Source: Candidatus Fluviicola riflensis
Lineage (GTDB): Bacteria; Bacteroidota; Bacteroidia; Flavobacteriales_D; Crocinitomicaceae
DNA: 64,000 nucleotides
Assembly (NCBI GenBank): GCA_002243285.1
Contig: CP022585.1
Location: forward strand, 3,212,641-3,276,640
Direction of reading: 5' to 3'
In this document: positions 56,656 to 64,000 of the stretch, piece by piece
Numbering within the stretch: position 1 is the stretch's first letter
Layout of the letters: each line of letters starts with the position of its first letter
Program-made: the position numbers and the translations under genes
Notes under the pieces: model-generated
What the model saw: the letters and a program-made list of their open reading frames with translations, nothing else
Told to the model about the DNA's origin: nothing
Databases searched by the model: none

Positions 56656-58668
56656 CTATTTCACCGTTTCAACAAACACGGAAGCCATTACCGATTCATC
56701 CACCAACTCGGGAATTGTCACTTTTAATCGCGGTTCCTGCTCCATCGCACGTTTGATGGCAAAAATAGCGCCTTCATTACGCGCCCAGTTGCGTCGGGCG
56801 ATTCCATTGTTCACATCCCAGTGCAGCATCATTGTAAGACGTCTGTGAGCGTCCTCAGAGCCGTCCAGGAGCATTCCGAAGCCCCCGTTGATTACTTCAC
56901 CCCAGCCTACACCGCCGCCATTGTGAATGGAAACCCAGGTTGCGCCGCGAAATGAATCGCCGATGACGTTCTGAATCGCCATATCGGCCGTAAAACGTGA
57001 ACCGTCATAAATATTGGATGTTTCACGGTAAGGTGAATCCGTTCCGGAAACGTCGTGGTGATCGCGCCCAAGAACTACCGGGCCTATTTTTCCGGCGGCG
57101 ATTGCTTTATTGAATGCTGCTGCGATTTTCATCCTTCCTTCTGCATCTGCGTATAAAATTCGCGCTTGCGAACCTACAACCAGTTTATTTTCCTGCGCGC
57201 CTTTGATCCATTGAATGTTGTCAGCCATTTGCTGCTGGATTTCGGCCGGACTGTTTTTCATCATTTCTTCCAGCACATCACAGGCGATAGAATCAGTAGC
57301 GGCCAAATCTTCCTGCTTTCCTGAGGCACAAACCCATCTGAATGGTCCGAATCCGTAGTCAAAACACATCGGCCCCATAATATCCTGTACATAAGACGGA
57401 TATTTGAAATCGATTCCGTTATCGGCCATGATATCTGCTCCTGCGCGGGAAGCTTCCAGTAAAAACGCATTTCCGTAATCAAAGAAATACGTTCCTTTTG
57501 CCGTATGTTGATTGATCGCGGCCGCATGGCGAACCAGCGTTGATTGCACTTTCTGTTTGAACAATTCGGGTTCTTCTGCCATTAAGCGGTTTGATTCTTC
57601 GAAACTAATATCAACCGGATAATACCCCCCAGCCCATGGATTGTGCAGGGAAGTTTGGTCGGATCCCAAATCAATGTGAATTCCTTCCGTATCGAATTTC
57701 TCCCAAACGGAAACGATATTACCTAAATAAGCTATAGAAACCACTTCTTTTTGCGCTTGTGCTTCGCGAACGCGGCTTACTAATTGGTCCAGGTCTTCGA
57801 TGATTTCGTTTACCCAGCCCTGCTCGTGGCGAATGCGTGTGATCTTCGGGTTTACTTCGGCACAAACCGTTATACAGCCGGCAATTGTTCCGGCTTTTGG
57901 CTGCGCGCCCGACATTCCGCCCAAGCCAGATGTTACAAACAACGATCCGGCGGGTTCTTTCTTTATTTTCCGGAAACCGTTCAATACGGTGATCGTAGTT
58001 CCGTGCACAATTCCCTGCGGACCAATATACATATACGATCCTGCAGTCATTTGACCGTATTGGGTAACTCCCAACGCATTAAATTTTTCCCAATCGTCCG
58101 GTTTTGAATAATTCGGGATCATCATTCCGTTGGTGACAACAACACGCGGAGCATCTTTGTGTGAAGGAAAAAGTCCCATCGGATGCCCTGAATACATCAC
58201 CAGCGTTTGCTCATCGGTCATTTCCGATAAGTATTTCATACACAAACGATATTGAATCCAGTTTTGAAAAACAGCTCCATTTCCTCCGTAAGTGATCAAT
58301 TCGTGCGGATGCTGAGCCACAGCGTGATCCAGGTTATTTTGGATCATCAGCATAATCGCCTTGGCTTGTTCCGATTTTCCGGGATAATCCGAAATCGGCC
58401 GCGCATAGATATTGTAATCAGGTCTGTAACGATGCATGTAAATTCTTCCGACGGTCTCCAACTCTTCCAAAAAGTCAACGATCAATTCCCGATGTTGTTC
58501 TTTCGGAAAATAGCGCAACGCGTTTTGAAGGGCGAGTTTCTTTTCTTCGGTCGATAGAATTTCCTTTCGTTTCGGAGCGTGATTTACCGCTGGATCAACC
58601 GCTTTTTTAGCAGGAATAACCGCTGGAATACCTTCTTGAATTGCTTGCTGGAATTCGGATACATGCAT
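56656..58668 (-). CDS. hutU: Urocanate hydratase HutU
   Basis: A 670-residue urocanase, the second enzyme of histidine breakdown, converting urocanate to imidazolone propionate with NAD as electrophile. Seen: TYGGNGAVFQNW, YSGHPMGLFPSH, GGMSGAQPKAG, GSDQTSLHNPWAGGYYP, MCFDYGFGPFRWVCASG, LGRDHHDVSGTDSPYRE and WVSIHNGGGVGWGE. It is longer than the ~555-residue proteobacterial form; long forms occur in Bacteroidetes. The ATG at 58668 is used; TAATTTTG (minus strand, 58692-58685) is a possible -7 element just upstream. No other hut genes are in the window. Confidence 0.95.
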   Translation of the reverse strand: MHVSEFQQAIQEGIPAVIPAKKAVDPAVNHAPKRKEILSTEEKKLALQNALRYFPKEQHRELIVDFLEELETVGRIYMHRYRPDYNIYARPISDYPGKSEQAKAIMLMIQNNLDHAVAQHPHELITYGGNGAVFQNWIQYRLCMKYLSEMTDEQTLVMYSGHPMGLFPSHKDAPRVVVTNGMMIPNYSKPDDWEKFNALGVTQYGQMTAGSYMYIGPQGIVHGTTITVLNGFRKIKKEPAGSLFVTSGLGGMSGAQPKAGTIAGCITVCAEVNPKITRIRHEQGWVNEIIEDLDQLVSRVREAQAQKEVVSIAYLGNIVSVWEKFDTEGIHIDLGSDQTSLHNPWAGGYYPVDISFEESNRLMAEEPELFKQKVQSTLVRHAAAINQHTAKGTYFFDYGNAFLLEASRAGADIMADNGIDFKYPSYVQDIMGPMCFDYGFGPFRWVCASGKQEDLAATDSIACDVLEEMMKNSPAEIQQQMADNIQWIKGAQENKLVVGSQARILYADAEGRMKIAAAFNKAIAAGKIGPVVLGRDHHDVSGTDSPYRETSNIYDGSRFTADMAIQNVIGDSFRGATWVSIHNGGGVGWGEVINGGFGMLLDGSEDAHRRLTMMLHWDVNNGIARRNWARNEGAIFAIKRAMEQEPRLKVTIPELVDESVMASVFVETVK

Positions 58669-58734
58669 GATGAACAATTTTCCACAAAATTAATACGAAA
58701 TTCAGCTTCGGAAAGCCTTTGATAGAAAATGAAT

Positions 58735-58771
58735 ACATAAAAAGGGCCGTCCACCTTAGCGGACAGCCCTT
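58735..58771 (-). terminator. Intrinsic terminator after the T9SS type B gene
   Basis: On the minus strand AAGGGCTGTCC / GGACGGCCCTT (58771-58761 with 58752-58742) followed by TTTT. Confidence 0.85.
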
Positions 58772-58790
58772 ATTCATTCTTTGATTATCG

Positions 58791-61409
58791 TTATCGGGTG
58801 ATTGTCACTGTTCCCTGGTATACCAGTTTTTCATCCGATAAAATATTTTTTGCGCGGATAACCCACGTATAGGATCCGTTTTTCACAATTTCACCATGGT
58901 ATGTTCCATCCCATTCTGCATCAATATTGTGTGATTCCCATACAACTTCGCCCCAACGGTTAAACACCATCACTTCGAAGTTATAACGGTCAACACCTTC
59001 CATGTGAATTCCCCATGTCTGGTTAAACTCATCACCGTCAGGCGTAAACGTATTCGGAACGTAAATCAACACCTCGGGCATTACAGGAATCGTTCTGATA
59101 GCTGTATCCTTACAACCTAAATAAGACGTTGAAATAAGTGTTACATCATAATATCCGGTAATTCCGTCAGGGAAAACAGTTACCATATCCGTATTGGTCG
59201 AAGCACCGGGAGTTCCGCCGTTTACAGACCACTCATACGTGTCTGCACCAAATGAATAATTCGTAAGTGTAACCACTGTGTTGAACATTGTTACCGGGTC
59301 CGGACTCCATTTGAAATCGGCAATCGGTTTTGAATGCACATTCAGGTAATCAACAAAAGTGGTTGAATCGATACAGCCGTCGGGCGAAGTTACGATCAAT
59401 TGTACATCATATACTCCGGCATAAAGCGCTTCAGGACTAATAAGATCACTGTTAAAAAATTCTTGTCCGTCGCTGATTCTCCAGTAATTGGCCGCCGACA
59501 AGGCAGGATCAGTTTGATTGGTCAATGTAAACAACGCTGGTTCACATTTTACAGGTTCGTCAACAGCAATTAAAGGAACTGGTACCGGAAGTGCTGTGAT
59601 TTCTGCGTTGATCACAAACGGGGTTGATTCACAGGCGTCATCTACGGTAACCGTATAAACAGTAGTTACCAGCGGAGATTCGGTAATGGATGATGAAACA
59701 CCATTTTGAACATAACCTGTTGACCATGTATAGTTATACGGCTGGCCAATTCCACCGCTTCCGTTTACAGCAATCGTAGCCGGATAACCGGGACAAACTG
59801 ATTGCGTAGGCGTAATTGTTGCACTAATCGGAGGACGAACTGTAACATCAATGGTTGCAGGTAACGAAGCACAACCATTTTCGTTTACCGCTATTACTGT
59901 GTATGTGGTAGCTGCAAGAGGATTAACAGATTGGTTAGGTAATTGTGAAGCTGAGTGCGACCAGTTATAAGTGTAAGTTACACCACCAATAGCAGAAGCA
60001 ACCAGTGACGCAGTACCGTTTTGGCAAATAAGGGTATCATTTGAAACACTTATTACAACCGGTGCCGGATCAACGACGTTCACCAAAACACATTTCTGAC
60101 ATCCGAGTGCATTTCTCGCACATACCGTATAAGGACCGGCAGCGAATCCACCCTGAGTATTGGATGAAATCCATGTTCCGCCATTATTGAAGCTATATTC
60201 AGTTGCCCCTGCAGCTGTAATAGTGATCTGTCCGTCGGCAGCACCCGCACAGCTTGGACTTGTTTGCACAGCCGCCAGTATCATCTCCGAAACCACTACA
60301 ATTACTGTATCCCGGAATGTACCGCAAACAGTACTTGTTTCACGCAGGATGAATTTATAGGTTCCCGGTTGATTTACCGTCACCGTTGGGTTCATATTGC
60401 TGAAGTTTGGAGCAAAGCTTGCTGTTGCAGCCGGAGATAACCCCGGAGGAACAATTGCCTGCCAGTTGGCTGAATTGGAAGCAGAACTAGGCACTCCATT
60501 CAACATTATTGGCGATCCCAGACAAACTGTTTGATCAGGACCTGCGTTTGGTGTAGGAGGCGAAACAACCGTGATTGTAAATGAAATCGTATCAATAAAG
60601 TAAGGTGTTCCCGGAACAGCAGCTTGTTCTACTTCTACCAGGTAAGTTGTCGTAACAGTTGGCGTTACGGTCACATTCGGTCCGCCATTCACATTCGGCA
60701 CACCATTAGTAACTAACCATTCATAGGTTGGTGAAGGAAGTCCGCCGTTATTGATTACAACGTTGGCAGAAGATCCAAGGCAAATAGTTTGGTTACCCGC
60801 AGCAGGATCACATGAAACAGTTGCCGTTCCAGTGAAATCCAGGTCAACATTACCACTTAAACCACTATAGTTTGAAAGGCATAATACAAAAGATTGTCCG
60901 GCAGTAACGACAAGTGGCGCTTCATAACTTGTCCATGAACCATTTGGAGGAAGATTTCCAGCAGAAGCCATACCTGTATTACCGTTACAGCTTCCGTTCC
61001 AGTTACAGGCTACAGGAGCCAAGGTATTCCCATTGATTCCGGCACAGGCATTTCCGCCCACATTTGGCCACATGATCCAGTCAAAACATCCTGAATTCGT
61101 AGGGGTTCCACCGGCATCCACACCAATTATAGACCATTCCAATGTTCCGCTACTCACCACATTAATAGTGATGAATGTAGAACTTGTTTCACCGCTCAGC
61201 AAACAACCAGAGTTCCCACCGTTCGGATTCATTGAAGGGTTGGAAACACTTCCCGATGTAAAATCGATAATGTTTGTTGCAGGGTTATTCGGCTCGATTT
61301 CAAAACTCGGAGTGGTACATCCCGGAACCGCTTCTGTACAGTCATTGGGTTGTGCCCAAGAAATCACTGCTAATAAGCTACAAAAAAGAAAAAGTAATTG
61401 TGTTTTCAT
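58791..61409 (-). CDS. Large secreted PKD/Ig-like repeat protein with T9SS type B (CHU_C) domain
   Basis: An 872-residue secreted protein: signal peptide (ends ISWAQ), a jelly-roll-like N-terminal region (ITINVVSSGTLEWSIIGVD), then several Ig/PKD-like beta modules (TPNAGPDQTVCLGSP, ITAAGATEYSFNNGGTW, YTYNWSHSASQLPNQSVNPL, ADFKWSPDPV). It ends with a gliding-motility-associated CHU_C domain of about 85 residues (YVPNTFTPDGDEFNQTWG, VMVFNRWGEVVWES, GSYTWVIRAKN), the type B T9SS signal. Probably a surface or matrix adhesin. Starts 2 bases after the small gene's stop, so the two are co-transcribed. Confidence 0.9.
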   Translation of the reverse strand: MKTQLLFLFCSLLAVISWAQPNDCTEAVPGCTTPSFEIEPNNPATNIIDFTSGSVSNPSMNPNGGNSGCLLSGETSSTFITINVVSSGTLEWSIIGVDAGGTPTNSGCFDWIMWPNVGGNACAGINGNTLAPVACNWNGSCNGNTGMASAGNLPPNGSWTSYEAPLVVTAGQSFVLCLSNYSGLSGNVDLDFTGTATVSCDPAAGNQTICLGSSANVVINNGGLPSPTYEWLVTNGVPNVNGGPNVTVTPTVTTTYLVEVEQAAVPGTPYFIDTISFTITVVSPPTPNAGPDQTVCLGSPIMLNGVPSSASNSANWQAIVPPGLSPAATASFAPNFSNMNPTVTVNQPGTYKFILRETSTVCGTFRDTVIVVVSEMILAAVQTSPSCAGAADGQITITAAGATEYSFNNGGTWISSNTQGGFAAGPYTVCARNALGCQKCVLVNVVDPAPVVISVSNDTLICQNGTASLVASAIGGVTYTYNWSHSASQLPNQSVNPLAATTYTVIAVNENGCASLPATIDVTVRPPISATITPTQSVCPGYPATIAVNGSGGIGQPYNYTWSTGYVQNGVSSSITESPLVTTVYTVTVDDACESTPFVINAEITALPVPVPLIAVDEPVKCEPALFTLTNQTDPALSAANYWRISDGQEFFNSDLISPEALYAGVYDVQLIVTSPDGCIDSTTFVDYLNVHSKPIADFKWSPDPVTMFNTVVTLTNYSFGADTYEWSVNGGTPGASTNTDMVTVFPDGITGYYDVTLISTSYLGCKDTAIRTIPVMPEVLIYVPNTFTPDGDEFNQTWGIHMEGVDRYNFEVMVFNRWGEVVWESHNIDAEWDGTYHGEIVKNGSYTWVIRAKNILSDEKLVYQGTVTITR

Positions 61410-61411
61410 AT

Positions 61412-61765
61412 CTAGTCGTTTTCGCAGTTAGTAAATGGGTAAGGATTTACTTGATCTACACCATGCAAACCAACTTGAATACAGGTAGCCTGATCCGCAT
61501 ATTCACCAAGCCACGAAGAAAATTCAACTTGTGTAAAGGACGTTAAATCTTTGGTCAGCAAAAAAGCTCTTTTCGAAGACCAATCCAGGCGCGCAACACT
61601 CACATAGGGGTTGTTACGTAGTGATTCTTCCAATGCACGAAAAGCAGGCTCATCATTGATGTCAAGCATGCACTGCGCAAAGTATTTTGGAGTCTGGCTG
61701 TTTTCCTGTGCACTCGAAGCAAATGACAGCCCCAAACAACAAACTATAACAATCAAGTATTTCAT
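61412..61765 (-). CDS. Small secreted protein of unknown function
   Basis: A 117-residue protein with a signal peptide (IVIVCCLGLSFASSAQ). The mature part, about 97 residues with cysteines at ECD-like positions (FAQCMLDIND, ATCIQVG, FTNCEND), contains an alpha/beta pattern (PAFRALEESLRNNPYVSVARLDW) somewhat like a ferredoxin-fold heavy-metal or peptidase-inhibitor domain; no family was recognised. It lies 2 bases upstream of the T9SS type B gene. Confidence 0.65.
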   Translation of the reverse strand: MKYLIVIVCCLGLSFASSAQENSQTPKYFAQCMLDINDEPAFRALEESLRNNPYVSVARLDWSSKRAFLLTKDLTSFTQVEFSSWLGEYADQATCIQVGLHGVDQVNPYPFTNCEND

Positions 61766-61877
61766 AACAAAGTGTATTCTTTAGCTGTTAAACGAGTATT
61801 AATGTAGAAGGTTGTCTACAATATACGAGCTTTATGCCAGTATTAAGGCAAATTTACAGAATCTTCACATTGTGTTA

Positions 61878-61910
61878 AATAAAAATAGGAGGACATTCTT
61901 GCCCTCCTAT
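61878..61910 (-). terminator. Intrinsic terminator after eno
   Basis: On the minus strand ATAGGAGG / CCTCCTAT (61910-61903 with 61893-61886), followed by TTTTTATTT, 22 bases after the eno stop. Confidence 0.85.
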
Positions 61911-61931
61911 CCCTGCTAATTATGTGTTCCT

Positions 61932-63233
<1,302 letters not shown>

Positions 63234-63256
63234 TTATTTATTGTTGCTTGTTTTGT

Positions 63257-64000
63257 TTAGTCCGCACTGACGTTTGTTCCATTCGAAGCATTGCTTCTCA
63301 TATTAGTGACAAACTGATCAAATAAATACCTTGAATCGTGCGGACCAGCAGAAGCTTCGGGGTGATATTGTACCGAGAATACCGGTTTTCCTTTTAAAGC
63401 AATTCCTGCAATTGTATGGTCGTTCAGATGCTGATGTGTTACGATGATTTCATCATTGGCCGTCACACTATCTTTGGTGATCACAAAACCGTGATTTTGA
63501 GAAGTAATTTCTCCCTTACCGGTAATTAAGTTTTTTACCGGGTGGTTAATTCCACGATGGCCATTAAACATTTTTTCTGTTTTCAATCCCTGGCTTAAGC
63601 CAAGAATCTGGTGGCCAAGGCAAATTCCAAATACCGGTTTTTCGCTTTTTACTATTTCTTTCACCAACGTAATTTCTTCCGGCATTGCAGACGGATCACC
63701 TGGGCCATTAGAAAGCATAAAACCATCAGGGTTAAATGCCAGCATTTCGGCCAATGGTGTCTTCATAGGGAATACGCGTACAAAGCAGTCACGATCTGCC
63801 AGGCAGCGGGCAATATTTTGTTTTACACCAAAATCAACCAAAGCTACACGATGCGGAGCATCCGGGTTTCCGACTTCATAGGCCACTTTTGTAGCTACTT
63901 TTGATGAAAGTTCCAGCCCTTCCATACTTGGAATTTCCTTTACCAATACTTTCAATGCATTTTCATCAGTATTTTCAGATGAAATAATGGCATTCATCGC
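63257..64000 (-). CDS. carA: Carbamoyl-phosphate synthase small subunit CarA (N-terminus beyond window)
   Basis: The 247 C-terminal residues of CarA; the start lies past the right edge. The glutaminase domain is complete: ALVDFGVKQNIARCL, MLSNGPGDPSAM, catalytic Cys in VFGICLGHQILG, NGHRGINHPV, SQNHGF and the His-Glu pair in SVQYHPEASAGPHDS. It releases ammonia from glutamine for carbamoyl phosphate in arginine and pyrimidine synthesis. Confidence 0.96.
   Translation of the reverse strand, partial: AMNAIISSENTDENALKVLVKEIPSMEGLELSSKVATKVAYEVGNPDAPHRVALVDFGVKQNIARCLADRDCFVRVFPMKTPLAEMLAFNPDGFMLSNGPGDPSAMPEEITLVKEIVKSEKPVFGICLGHQILGLSQGLKTEKMFNGHRGINHPVKNLITGKGEITSQNHGFVITKDSVTANDEIIVTHQHLNDHTIAGIALKGKPVFSVQYHPEASAGPHDSRYLFDQFVTNMRSNASNGTNVSAD

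Overview
The window looks like chromosomal DNA of a Bacteroidetes bacterium, most likely a flavobacterial lineage (Crocinitomicaceae/Fluviicola-like; this narrower placement is inference). Supporting signs are secreted proteins with type IX secretion system (T9SS) C-terminal sorting domains, a TonB-dependent receptor with a carboxypeptidase-regulatory-like N-terminus, promoter-like TTG-N17-22-TAnnTTTG sequences, the nadC / DUF4783 / rlmH neighbourhood, the carA-eno order, and DUF4403 and DUF2853 proteins. No rRNA, tRNA, CRISPR array, transposase or prophage was seen.

Layout. 1-7.1 kb: a TonB-dependent receptor cut by the window edge, a phosphopantetheinyl transferase overlapping an archaeal-type geranylgeranylglyceryl phosphate synthase, then thiE-thiG-thiH on the minus strand behind a TPP riboswitch. 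7.5-12 kb: two tandem, clearly duplicated M43 metalloproteases exported by T9SS. 12.1-16.4 kb: a second TPP riboswitch and thiS-thiC, a ThiE/TenI-like paralogue, a degenerate DEAD-box-like protein and thiD. The thiamine genes are thus split into two divergent riboswitch-controlled groups around the protease pair; thiF is not in the window. 16.4-24.3 kb: a diheme TsdA-like cytochrome lipoprotein divergent from an arylsulfotransferase-like protein, nadC and DUF4783, rlmH, and two large membrane proteins.

24.4-48.5 kb is a long surface-glycan locus. It starts with pseB and pseC and includes pseI and pseF, so a pseudaminic-acid-type nonulosonic acid is the predicted product. Between and after these are several acetyltransferases, an aldo/keto reductase, a fused cytidylyltransferase-aminomutase-like protein (698 aa), a formyltransferase, a PIG-L deacetylase, an oxidoreductase, a DegT aminotransferase, an N-acetyl-sugar amidotransferase next to an amidase, a Wzx-like flippase and several glycosyltransferases. 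Many genes overlap by 4 bp, which points to co-transcription. No PseG hydrolase was recognised. Together the genes suggest a heavily modified nonulosonic acid (formyl, acetamidino or extra amino groups) and a second CMP-activated sugar. This is the most likely place in the window for undescribed chemistry.

48.5-64 kb holds housekeeping and envelope genes: rdgB, a T9SS propeller-like protein, icd, a DUF4403 lipoprotein, a truncated haemoglobin, an OmpA-family protein, DUF2853, hutU, a large T9SS type-B protein with a small secreted partner, eno, and the C-terminal part of carA. Two copies of a structured repeat with a perfect 18-nt palindrome lie at 48.5 and 56.0 kb, and a long hairpin follows icd.
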